Assembly: GCA_900768535.1 (NCBI GenBank) | Contig: CAAGDE010000120.1 | Span: 1-12,914 of the forward strand | Length of the DNA: 12,914 bases | Direction of reading: 5' to 3' | Origin: Clostridia bacterium | GTDB lineage: Bacteria; Bacillota; Clostridia; Oscillospirales; CAG-272 | Part shown: piece by piece, positions 6,280 through 12,914 of the stretch | Layout of the letters: each line of letters begins with the position of its first letter | How positions within the stretch are numbered: position 1 is the first letter of the stretch | Program-made: the position numbers and the translations under genes | Notes under the pieces: generated by a model | Told to the model about the DNA's origin: nothing | Database searches by the model: none | What the model saw: only the letters and a program-made list of their open reading frames with translations

Positions 6280-7251
6280 TTATTTTTTGCTGTTCGTCTC
6301 TGCCAGGTGTTTACTGTATTCAAAGAGGAGTGCATCCAGTGTTTCACGATAGGTTGCATCCGGCTGCTGCTTCACGACGTAGCTATGCAATCCGTTTGGG
6401 TCCGGGGTGAAGCGGTTACAGCCGCTTTCGGGGTCGATGGAGGCGGTTCCCCGGACACAGCGAAAGCCGACTTGCTCCGCGTCCCCAATGCAGGCGAGAT
6501 AGGTGAGCAACGGGTCCCACGATGGGCGCCCCTCTGCCGCACCGTAGTCGGAAAGCACGGTGCGCAGGGTATCATCCCATGCGCATTGGTTCAGGATCCT
6601 GCCGCTCGGGATGTCTGCCGCGACCTCAAATCCGAGAAAGGTGATCGGGATCGGGCATTTTTCAACCACGGTACGGATTGCCTGTCTTGCCTTTTCGGTC
6701 TTCGAAAAGTTGAATTCCGGAATCGTTTCCGAGTCCCATTTCCCGCCCATCATCCAAAGTCTTCCCACCCGGCTTGCGACAAGCGCTTCTCCGGAGAGAG
6801 GAGAGAGGTCATCCGGAGCGGACAGCAGGAGAGATGCCAGCACCTGTGCAAATCCGACCTCAATCAGATCGACCGGTGACCCGGCTTCGGCAAGCAGTCT
6901 GCGGTACATCCGCACCGCGTCCTCCGCCTCTCGGTTTTCTTTTTCACAGTCACGACCGACGGCAAGCCGCGGCTGATACGCCGCAGAACCGCCGTAATCA
7001 TATGCGTCATGATCCAACGCAACCGGAACGTCTGCCAGTTGTTCCTCCTGCAGGAAGGCTTTCATGGACGAAACGGAGCAAGCCATTGCCGAATCAATGG
7101 ACACGCCGCGCAGGTGGATCAGCCCCTTCCATTGCGCCCACGCAAGGACGCGAACGGCAACCGCATCATCGCAGTCGGTATGCCAGTCGGTGCCGAAAAG
7201 AACGGGCTTTGGGCGGTTGGTTGTGGGGAGTGGAGCCTGCAGTGTTTTCAT
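6280..7251 (-). CDS. Nucleoside hydrolase-like (IUNH family) protein
   Basis: This 323-residue protein resembles inosine/uridine-preferring nucleoside hydrolases, which split the N-glycosidic bond of ribonucleosides. The N-terminal metal loop reads TDWHTDCDDAVAV (21-33), where the family usually has DxDPGxDDA. The Asp-Asp pair (28-29) is kept but His24 replaces the usual second Asp. WMMGGKWD (166-173) with PEFNF (178-182) matches the MGG...EFN block. WDPLL (245-249) matches the C-terminal Asp ligand, with Trp in place of the usual His. The start at 7251 has GAGG nine bases upstream, while the in-frame ATG at 7305 has no site and lies almost at the upstream stop. The gene follows the AraC gene by 64 bp on the same strand and is probably co-transcribed. 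Cytoplasmic. Activity and true substrate are uncertain because of the altered motif. Confidence 0.8.
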   Translation of the reverse strand: MKTLQAPLPTTNRPKPVLFGTDWHTDCDDAVAVRVLAWAQWKGLIHLRGVSIDSAMACSVSSMKAFLQEEQLADVPVALDHDAYDYGGSAAYQPRLAVGRDCEKENREAEDAVRMYRRLLAEAGSPVDLIEVGFAQVLASLLLSAPDDLSPLSGEALVASRVGRLWMMGGKWDSETIPEFNFSKTEKARQAIRTVVEKCPIPITFLGFEVAADIPSGRILNQCAWDDTLRTVLSDYGAAEGRPSWDPLLTYLACIGDAEQVGFRCVRGTASIDPESGCNRFTPDPNGLHSYVVKQQPDATYRETLDALLFEYSKHLAETNSKK

Positions 7252-7315
7252 ACTTTCTTTCCTCTTTTTTGTATCTTTGTAGAAATTTTGGTACGGATTT
7301 GTCACGGTTCTGTCC

Positions 7316-8104
7316 CTATCTGGATTTTCTGAAGTTGAGCGGGGAAAGCCCGACCTCCTTTTTGAAAATCAGACCGAAGTAGTTCGGGGAGGAGTATCCG
7401 CACTCCTCGGAGATCTCCTCAATGCGCTTGTCGCTGTAGCGGAGCAGTTGCTTTGCCTTTGTGAGGCGAAGTCCCGCGACATATTCCATAATCGAGCAAT
7501 GCATCACTCGCCGGAATTTGCCGCACAGGGTTGCTTTAGACAGAAAGTATTCCCGGCTGAGGCGCTCCAGGGACAGCGGCTCGCGAAAGTGCGTGTTCAG
7601 GTAAAAGACGATCTTCAGCACATCGGATTCCTGCTTTCCGGCTGTTACGGCGGAAACGGCACGGAGCGGTGCGGCGGTTTGCTCGGACAGGAGCAGGAGG
7701 ATCGCTTTGGAAAGGATGAGCTGATTTTCCTGCCGGTCGGACGCATTCCGGAGCTGAAGCTCTACGCCCTTGTCGAGCAGACGGAAGATGAGATCTCCGG
7801 TTTCGTTGTTCATCTGCAATCCGCATTTTCCGACCTGCTGAAGGAATGCCTGTTGGGACGGACCCAGCAGATCAGGCGAGAGGTTGATATTGATGCGCTC
7901 GTAGGCGCTTCCCTCGGTTTTGTGGAGCAGGTAGGGCGGAATGGCAAAAAAGGTGTTCTCCGGCACAGAGAACATGGCGCTTTCAACAAACAGGCTTCGT
8001 TCCCCTTTGCGCAAAAAGTACAGCTCGTAATACTCATGGCTGTGCGGGACATTCATCTGCATGGGGGTGTCTCTGGTTCGTTTTTCAAATTCAATAAAAC
8101 TCAT
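7316..8104 (-). CDS. AraC-family transcriptional regulator with N-terminal cupin
   Basis: This 262-residue protein is a one-component regulator. The N-terminal half is a cupin-like sensing domain, starting with HSHEYYELYFLRKGE (21-35) and FFAIPPYLLHKTEG (52-65). The C-terminal 100 residues carry the double helix-turn-helix: LSLERLSREYFLSKATLCGK (177-196) and the AraC signature IEEISEECGYSSPNYFGLIF (228-247) followed by KKEVGLSPLNFR. Two adjacent ATGs (8107 and 8104) are possible; the second is six bases from AAAGG, so it is preferred. The gene is divergent from the GH16 operon and has a consensus promoter at 8223-8251. It most likely senses a sugar released by the GH16 enzymes and activates that operon; this is inference from position. 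Confidence 0.92.
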   Translation of the reverse strand: MSFIEFEKRTRDTPMQMNVPHSHEYYELYFLRKGERSLFVESAMFSVPENTFFAIPPYLLHKTEGSAYERININLSPDLLGPSQQAFLQQVGKCGLQMNNETGDLIFRLLDKGVELQLRNASDRQENQLILSKAILLLLSEQTAAPLRAVSAVTAGKQESDVLKIVFYLNTHFREPLSLERLSREYFLSKATLCGKFRRVMHCSIMEYVAGLRLTKAKQLLRYSDKRIEEISEECGYSSPNYFGLIFKKEVGLSPLNFRKSR

Positions 8105-8142
8105 CATTTGCCTTTACGAAATATGTAATACTTCCCCTTTTT

Positions 8143-8234
8143 TATCAGATTTACACTTGAAAATACAATCTGTTTCATGGTATAATGAGATAGCCGAAGC
8201 GGAGACCTCGAATCTGAATCCTATTATATCAGAT
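8143..8234. promoter_or_regulatory. Candidate AraC operator repeats
   Basis: The octamer TATCAGAT occurs twice in direct orientation (8143-8150 and 8227-8234), 84 bp apart, close to eight helical turns. Related inverted copies are ATCTG (8168-8172) and ATCTGA (8212-8217); the latter forms an inverted repeat with 8229-8234. They lie in the region shared by the two divergent promoters, where an AraC-type activator would bind and could loop DNA. The evidence is only repetition and location. Confidence 0.35.
8157..8186 (+). promoter_or_regulatory. Sigma-A promoter of the GH16 operon
   Basis: TTGAAA (8157-8162) and a perfect TATAAT (8181-8186) are separated by 18 bp. Transcription would begin near 8193, giving a leader of about 95 nt before the GH16 lipoprotein start. 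The leader includes the opposing AraC promoter. Confidence 0.7.
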
Positions 8235-8251
8235 AATCGGGCGTTTGTCAA
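8223..8251 (-). promoter_or_regulatory. Consensus sigma-A promoter of the AraC gene
   Basis: On the minus strand a perfect TTGACA (8246-8251 on plus coordinates) and a perfect TATAAT (8223-8228) are separated by 17 bp. Transcription would start near 8216 and run leftwards across the GH16 promoter, with a leader of about 110 nt. This is among the best promoters in the window. Confidence 0.75.
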
Positions 8252-8287
8252 CAGGCATTTTGACAGGCAAAAGGAGAATGAAAAACG

Positions 8288-9994
8288 ATGAAAAGAAGAA
8301 AAATCAGGCTGTTATTCCTGCTCCTTGCGGTTTTGCTGGCAGCCGGATGCACCGCAGCGCCTCCCGAAAACGCCAGCCCGGAGGGCAGCACAACCGGAGC
8401 GCAGACCGAGGTGCCGACGGTGCTGGATCGGGTCAGGGACTGGACGATCGTCTATCCGGATCGGGCAACGGACGGAGAAGCCGCTGCGATGCGCACGGTA
8501 TATGCCGCACTCGGCTCCCGGCCGGAGAAGCTTCCGCAATCCGATTTCGTCGGAATGGGAGCCGCGGTTCCGGAAAACAATCGCGAGATTCTGATCGGTC
8601 AGACAAACCGCGCCTCGTCCGTACGGGCGTTGGGAGGACTGTCCAAAAACCGGGACTGGACGGTTTCGGTTTTTGAGCGGGAAATCGTGATTGCCGCCAC
8701 CGATGACGAAGCGATTGCGGAAGCTGCCGATTGGTTTGTCGGCACGGTGCTTCCGGGGAGCGAAGCCCGATACCGTCCGGGCTTCTCCTACTATTACGAG
8801 CATACCTACCGCCTGTCCTCCTTCTACGGCTTGGATCCTGTCAGCCTTGTGATCGGCTACACGGACGAAAAACTGGCGGACGCAGCGGGTTTGCTTGGAA
8901 AATACCTCACTGACGCAACGGGCGAGCGGATAACCGCAGTGCAGGGCAACGGCGGAACGCTCCGTCTTTGGGTGGATCGTTCGATGGAACAGGACCGCTA
9001 TAGCCTGACTGCGGACGCAGGCGGAATTGATGTACGCGGCGGAAGCACGGTGGCACTGGAGGAGGCAGTCCGGGCGATTGTGACCGGGTCGCTCGGCGCC
9101 GAGGGGACCTGCATGGAGGGGCAAAGCAGAATTCCCGCGACACTGACCGATCTGCGTGGAAATGGGGATGTGCTGGAGCTGGTCTGGTACGATGAGTTTG
9201 AAGGAGAGGGCTTTGACGGCTCGAAATGGTCGCTGACAGACCGGATGTACGGGAACAGTACCATCCGAACCTCAACGGATCCGGCTGTGGTTTCGGTGAA
9301 GGACGGTGCCGCAGAGCTGAACGCCGTTCGCGGAGAAAAGGCGGGAACCTATGTAACGAACCGGACGCTGACCACATGGGAAAAGATGAGCTTTCAATAC
9401 GGATACATGGAAATCCGCGCAAAGCTGCCGGGAAAACGCGGGGCATGGCCTGCCTTCTGGTTCCAGTCCGCTCCGGGACATCGGACTGCGGACTATATGA
9501 CCGAGGTTGACGCATTTGAGGTCTATCGCTTCGGTTATCTGGAAGCAACCATGCACAAATGGTACCTGAATCCGCAGACCGGGGCGGCGGAAAAGCATGA
9601 TTGGCACAATCCGAAGGGCTTTTTCTTCGACAGCGGACTGCTGGAGACATTGGATGCGGATTATCACCTCTTCGGCTTCGGATGGACGCCGGAGGAGATG
9701 TATTTCACGGTGGACAATGTTATTTTTGCGCGCTACGACATCACCGACCGCGGCGATTTCGGCTATGGACTCGGCAATCCCGGAGATCAGGGGCGGCTGA
9801 CCGGAATGCAGGGCTTTCAGGATCCGCTGGCGCTCCACTTCACCAACTGGCTGTGGATCAACTATCCCAACATGGACCGCAACCCGGAGCTTTGCGTGGA
9901 TGACACCTGCGACTTCCCGTACACCTATCGGATCGATTATGTCCGCCTGTACCAGAAGCCGGGTGAGGGAACGGTTTACCGAGATGCGAAATAA
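8288..9994 (+). CDS. Secreted GH16 glycoside hydrolase lipoprotein with duplicated N-terminal domain
   Basis: This 568-residue protein is a probable surface-anchored endo-beta-glycanase. It starts with a basic, hydrophobic signal peptide ending in the lipobox LAAGC (Cys21), then a Ser/Thr/Pro-rich linker. Residues 46-155 and 183-270 look like two copies of one alpha/beta unit (strand, helix, then EILIGQ / TLRLWV strands, closing helix). The GH16 domain covers about 295-556 and begins LELVWYDEFEGEGFDGSKW. The catalytic motif EVDAFE gives Glu406 as nucleophile, Asp408, and Glu411 as acid/base. Trp387 and Trp391 in WPAFWFQS belong to the substrate cleft. AAGGAG (8271-8276) is eleven bases before the start; an out-of-frame ATG at 8278 is nearer but leads to a signal-less shadow frame. 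It is first in the operon. Laminarin-type or mixed-linkage beta-glucan is the usual GH16 substrate, but specificity cannot be read. Confidence 0.92.
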   Translation: MKRRKIRLLFLLLAVLLAAGCTAAPPENASPEGSTTGAQTEVPTVLDRVRDWTIVYPDRATDGEAAAMRTVYAALGSRPEKLPQSDFVGMGAAVPENNREILIGQTNRASSVRALGGLSKNRDWTVSVFEREIVIAATDDEAIAEAADWFVGTVLPGSEARYRPGFSYYYEHTYRLSSFYGLDPVSLVIGYTDEKLADAAGLLGKYLTDATGERITAVQGNGGTLRLWVDRSMEQDRYSLTADAGGIDVRGGSTVALEEAVRAIVTGSLGAEGTCMEGQSRIPATLTDLRGNGDVLELVWYDEFEGEGFDGSKWSLTDRMYGNSTIRTSTDPAVVSVKDGAAELNAVRGEKAGTYVTNRTLTTWEKMSFQYGYMEIRAKLPGKRGAWPAFWFQSAPGHRTADYMTEVDAFEVYRFGYLEATMHKWYLNPQTGAAEKHDWHNPKGFFFDSGLLETLDADYHLFGFGWTPEEMYFTVDNVIFARYDITDRGDFGYGLGNPGDQGRLTGMQGFQDPLALHFTNWLWINYPNMDRNPELCVDDTCDFPYTYRIDYVRLYQKPGEGTVYRDAK

Positions 9995-10017
9995 GGGCAA
10001 CAGAAAGGAGAAAAGGG

Positions 10018-11001
10018 ATGGAAAACAGGGAATGCCCGACGGTTCTGGCAGATCCGAGGGACGGCACACCGTTGCGGCTGGTATGGCATGACGAATTCGA
10101 TGGGAACGCGCCCGATCCGGAAAAATGGAACCAATTCAACCGGATGTGGGGCGGTTCGGACGGCAGGCGGAGGATCATAACCACCAAAAGCGACCCGCGA
10201 AACCTGTCGGTCGAGCACGGAAAGCTGGTCATGCGCGCATGGCGGGAGCCGGACGCAGACGGGCTGGCGGTCTATTCCACACACGAAACACTGACGACCT
10301 GGAACCGCATGAGCTTCCGCTACGGCTATCTTGAGATCCGCGCTCGGGTTCCGTTTGAGCGCGCCATGCTTCCTTCTTGCTGGTTTCAGTCGGTTCCGTG
10401 GCATCGGAGCGTGGATTACATGACCGAGGTCGATCTGTTTGAACCGTGGTGGTACGCCTATATCGAATCTGCCATGCACAAGTGGTATCTGACCCCACCG
10501 ACCAGGCGTTCTCCCTCCGGCTGTGCGTATGCGCATGACTGGCGTCCGCCGGTTTCGTTTGTGATTCCCGGAGCCGAACGGCTGCATGACGAATTCCACC
10601 GCTACGGCTTCGGCTGGACACCGCAGGAGATGTACTTCACCTTTGACGGCAACGTGTACGGCAGAATGGACATCACCGAGGACAGCGACTTCGGCGGGCG
10701 GGGCTGCGGCGGACGCGAGACCTACAGCCCGGAGCAATACGGCGACAGGATTCGTGCCTTGGGGACAGGACTGACCGGAATGCGCGGCTTCCACGATCCG
10801 CTTGCCATTCATTTTACCAATTTCGTCAAGCGCGGGAGTAAGGGCTTCCGGCACGATGAATTCATTACCGACGAGGATCAAAGCGTTTTTCCGGCGATTT
10901 TCAGTGTGGACTGGGTCCGTCTTTACCAGAAGCCGGGGGAAGGAGCGCTGTTTGACGATCGGGCAGAGATTATCCGGACGGAAGAGGAAACGCCGGGGTG
11001 A
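10018..11001 (+). CDS. GH16 glycoside hydrolase without signal peptide
   Basis: This 327-residue protein is a paralogue of the preceding GH16 catalytic domain. Shared blocks are LVWHDEFDGN (21-30), LTTWNRMSFRYGYLEIRARV (92-111), CWFQSVPWHRSVDYMTEVDL (121-140), MHKWYL, YGFGWTPQEMYFTFD (196-210), DPLAIHFTN and VDWVRLYQKPGEG. Catalytic residues Glu137, Asp139 and Glu142 in EVDLFE are intact. It has extra loops near 159-175 (TPPTRRSPSGCAYAHDW) and 224-250. There is no signal peptide: the N-terminus is MENRECPTVLADPRDG. AAAGGAG (10004-10010) lies seven bases before the ATG, so the start is firm. It follows the first GH16 gene by 23 bp. It may act in the cytoplasm on imported oligosaccharides, or be released by lysis; both are inference. 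Confidence 0.9.
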   Translation: MENRECPTVLADPRDGTPLRLVWHDEFDGNAPDPEKWNQFNRMWGGSDGRRRIITTKSDPRNLSVEHGKLVMRAWREPDADGLAVYSTHETLTTWNRMSFRYGYLEIRARVPFERAMLPSCWFQSVPWHRSVDYMTEVDLFEPWWYAYIESAMHKWYLTPPTRRSPSGCAYAHDWRPPVSFVIPGAERLHDEFHRYGFGWTPQEMYFTFDGNVYGRMDITEDSDFGGRGCGGRETYSPEQYGDRIRALGTGLTGMRGFHDPLAIHFTNFVKRGSKGFRHDEFITDEDQSVFPAIFSVDWVRLYQKPGEGALFDDRAEIIRTEEETPG

Positions 11002-11024
11002 CTGCTGTCCGGCAGCCTCATACG

Positions 11025-11047
11025 ATGACAAATCACACATGACAAAT
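11025..11047 (+). repeat. Short direct repeat before the solute-binding protein gene
   Basis: ATGACAAAT occurs twice, at 11025-11033 and 11039-11047, with a 14-bp period, in the 64-bp gap between the second GH16 gene and the solute-binding protein gene. The second copy is an in-frame ATG for the latter, but the AAAGGAG at 11051-11057 lies after it, so it is unlikely to be the start. The first copy opens a five-codon frame. No role is evident. Confidence 0.35.
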
Positions 11048-11065
11048 TACAAAGGAGAAAAAGCA

Positions 11066-12583
11066 ATGCAAAACAAACCTGTCCGACCGACCTCCGTGCG
11101 ACTGCTGTTGCTTCTGCTGACGGTGCTTCTGCTGATGGGTGGGATCAGCTCCTGCCGGGAGAGACCGTTGCCGCCGAAAGAACCCGGAAGCACGGAAAGT
11201 CCGGGAAGCTCCGGGGAGAAAGACACCGAGGCACCCGCAAAGGCGGATTATCCCGCATCCGGCGACTATGCGCAAAAGCCCTTCCGCATCATGCAACGCA
11301 AGGAATATTCCTTTGAATTCGATGCGGAGAATCTGACCGGAGATATGGTCAACAATGCGGTTTATTCCCGGAATCTGCTGGTGGAGCAGACATACAACTG
11401 CGTCATTACGACCCGGAATTTTGCCTGGACGTGGCAGAACAAGGAAATGCTGGAGCAGTTGAACAACCTGTACAACGTTGCCCCGGAGGATGCCTTCGAT
11501 CTGATTTCCGGGTATCAGTCCTACATCATGCCAACCATCCTGAACGGCTGGTACACCGACTGGAACACGGTTCCCTACATGAAAACGGATGCGGAATTCT
11601 GGCAAAACGGAATCAACGATTCCGCTACCATCAACGGCAGGACCTACACGATTACGGGGGATCTTGCCATTTCCTTCTGGAAGATGATGAGCACTATGGT
11701 GTTCAACAAGACCTGGGTCAGCAATCTGACCACGGAGAGTCTGTATGATGTTGTTCAGGACGGCAGATGGACCTTTGAATACCTGAAGACCCTCTGCAGG
11801 GCAGCCTCCAGCAACGACCGCACCAGCCCCGACAAGGCGGGAGCCAACAACGTTTACGGCTTTGCCAGCGACTGGGATGTGGCGCTGGACGGCTTCAAGG
11901 AGGCGTTTGACTGCCACACGGTGACAAGGAATGCGGACGGAGGGCTTGCAATCAACATCACCAGCGAAAAAATGGACGCGGTGGTTACGGCATTGCAGAA
12001 TTTTTACGATGCAAACGCCTCCGATCTTTGCTACTGCTATCGCGGGGTTGACCCGACCAACTGGTTCCGGGAATCCAAGGCAATGATCGTTCCCATGCGG
12101 TTTGAGATGATTGAGCGGCTGTCGGACGTAGCGGATTACGGCATTCTCCCGTACCCGAAATGGGATGCGGATCAGAAGGATTATGCGGTGTCCATTGTGG
12201 ACGGTGTTTCGATGTTTCTGATGCCCCGCACCGAAAAGGATCCGGAATTTGTCGGTATCATCACCATGGCGCTGGCGGATCAGAGCCGGAAGCTGGTAAT
12301 TCCGGAATACTATGAAAAGGTCATTCGCGGCAAAGCGGCAAAGGATCCGCAGTCGTATGTAATGCTGGATCTGATCCGGCGCTGTGCCACAATGGATTTC
12401 GGTCAGCTCTGGTCAAACTCCCTGGGCGGGGTCGGACACATGGTGCGCGGCGCGGTGGAATCGGTGGTTCACGGCGTGACGTACGCGCCGGTTTCCATCG
12501 GAACCAAATGGGAGGAGCAGAAAGAAACCGTGGAAGCAAAGCTCCGGGAATTGCTGCTGTTTTTTGAGACACAACCCGAATAA
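11066..12583 (+). CDS. ABC-transporter extracellular solute-binding lipoprotein
   Basis: This 505-residue protein is a family 1 extracellular sugar-binding protein. The signal peptide (residues 1-29, with RLLLLLLTVLLLMGG) ends in the lipobox ISSC, with Cys30 as lipid anchor. A Ser/Pro/Glu-rich linker (31-65) follows. Typical blocks are MVNNAVYSRNLLVEQTYNC, DLISGYQSYIMPTILNGWYT, TYTITGDLAISFWKMMSTMV followed by FNKTW, QDGRWTFEYLKTL, and near the C-terminus the DYGILPYPKWD and DGVSMFLMPRTEKDPEF segments of clostridial sugar-binding proteins. The start at 11066 has AAAGGAG eight bases upstream; an in-frame extension to 10802 overlaps the GH16 gene and is rejected. It follows the GH16 pair, so it should bind the released oligosaccharides. 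No permease or ATPase gene is in the window. Confidence 0.9.
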   Translation: MQNKPVRPTSVRLLLLLLTVLLLMGGISSCRERPLPPKEPGSTESPGSSGEKDTEAPAKADYPASGDYAQKPFRIMQRKEYSFEFDAENLTGDMVNNAVYSRNLLVEQTYNCVITTRNFAWTWQNKEMLEQLNNLYNVAPEDAFDLISGYQSYIMPTILNGWYTDWNTVPYMKTDAEFWQNGINDSATINGRTYTITGDLAISFWKMMSTMVFNKTWVSNLTTESLYDVVQDGRWTFEYLKTLCRAASSNDRTSPDKAGANNVYGFASDWDVALDGFKEAFDCHTVTRNADGGLAINITSEKMDAVVTALQNFYDANASDLCYCYRGVDPTNWFRESKAMIVPMRFEMIERLSDVADYGILPYPKWDADQKDYAVSIVDGVSMFLMPRTEKDPEFVGIITMALADQSRKLVIPEYYEKVIRGKAAKDPQSYVMLDLIRRCATMDFGQLWSNSLGGVGHMVRGAVESVVHGVTYAPVSIGTKWEEQKETVEAKLRELLLFFETQPE

Positions 12584-12598
12584 AAGGAGAGAAAAGCC

Positions 12599-12914
12599 AT
12601 GAAAAAGTGTTTATCGATTACCCTGATTCTTGCAATGCTGCTCTCATGGACGGGAGCGTTAACCTTTGGCGCAGTTGCGGCGGAGAGCGCATCGCGCACA
12701 GCGGCATACGCGGCAACTCCCCCAACGATGGACGGTGTGGAGGATGACATCTGGTCAACGACCAAGGAGATGACCTATGAACGCAATTGGGTCAACAACG
12801 GAAAGGAAGCGCACCAAAAGGCGGTTGTAAAGATGCTTTGGGACGCGGACAATCTGTACATTCTGGTGCGTATGGAGTATAATGAGGCGGTAAGCGACCG
12901 GTTTGTGGAGCTTC
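12599..12914 (+). CDS. Secreted protein with CBM9-like domain (3' end outside window)
   Basis: The first 105 codons are visible. Residues 1-28 form a signal peptide (MKKCLSITLILAMLLSWTGA, then FGAVAA) with a likely cleavage after Ala28; Cys4 is not in a lipobox. Residues 39-105 match the start of a carbohydrate-binding module family 9/DOMON-like beta-sandwich: TPPTMDGVEDDIWSTTKE, then VKMLWDADNLYILVRMEYNE. AAAAGGAGAG at 12582-12591 precedes the ATG, and the gap from the solute-binding protein stop is 15 bp, so it belongs to the same operon. Such proteins bind sugars at the cell surface, sometimes attached to a catalytic domain; the remaining domains are not visible. Confidence 0.8.
   Translation, partial: MKKCLSITLILAMLLSWTGALTFGAVAAESASRTAAYAATPPTMDGVEDDIWSTTKEMTYERNWVNNGKEAHQKAVVKMLWDADNLYILVRMEYNEAVSDRFVEL

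Noticed and set aside
8245..8676. A plus-strand frame overlapping the start of the GH16 lipoprotein gene, with an ATG at 8278 close to the ribosome binding site
   Set aside because: It has no signal peptide or domain. The 8288 frame gives a lipoprotein signal and a full GH16 enzyme, so the alternative is a shadow.
10802..11065. N-terminal extension of the solute-binding protein
   Set aside because: It would overlap the GH16 gene by 200 bp. The ATG at 11066 has a strong ribosome binding site and immediately yields a lipoprotein signal peptide.
1..12914. CRISPR array, tRNA or rRNA genes, phage or conjugation genes
   Set aside because: No regularly spaced direct repeats, no recognisable tRNA or rRNA sequence and no integrase or structural genes were seen. 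The palindromic elements at 1740-2434 are not spaced arrays.

Overview
The window looks like a chromosomal segment of a G+C-rich Gram-positive anaerobe of the class Clostridia, perhaps an uncultured gut Oscillospirales-like lineage. The reasons are strong AAAGGAG ribosome binding sites before most genes, sigma-A promoters of the TTGACA/TATAAT type, lipobox-bearing secreted proteins, and intergenic palindromic repeats of a kind I recall from gut Clostridia. This placement is inferred from style and not from a marker gene.

Left part (1-2593): the start of a probable leftward gene at the edge, with a consensus promoter, an AT-rich spacer, then a rightward two-gene unit. That unit is a polytopic membrane protein overlapping by 4 bp a short HTH regulator that resembles a WYL-family regulator without its WYL core. 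A gene-poor stretch follows (about 850 bp) that is almost entirely fold-back repeats: a 206-bp imperfect palindrome, a 338-bp nested inverted repeat with a unique core, and a short double hairpin.

Middle (2530-7251): a singly transcribed SGNH/DUF4886-type hydrolase on the plus strand, converging on a minus-strand tldD-tldE operon. The operon has an intact HExxxH and C-terminal cysteine in TldD and a TTGCAA-17-TATAAT promoter. Behind that promoter lies a 30-codon remnant resembling the N-terminus of an IS3-type transposase OrfA. Next comes a nucleoside hydrolase-like protein with a non-canonical metal motif.

Right part (7316-12914): an apparent Gram-positive glycan-utilisation locus. An AraC-family sensor-regulator is transcribed leftwards, with the nucleoside hydrolase-like gene 64 bp behind it. 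Rightwards runs an operon-like series: a GH16 lipoprotein with a duplicated alpha/beta N-terminal domain, a second GH16 without a signal peptide, a lipoprotein solute-binding protein of ABC sugar transporters, and the start of a secreted protein with a CBM9-like domain. The probable model is surface hydrolysis of a beta-glycan, capture of the products by the binding protein, uptake by permeases outside the window, and control by the AraC protein. The two promoters of the divergent pair are interlocked, so each transcript runs through the other promoter. ATCTGA-type repeats in the same 100 bp are candidate operators. The glycan substrate cannot be read from the sequence.
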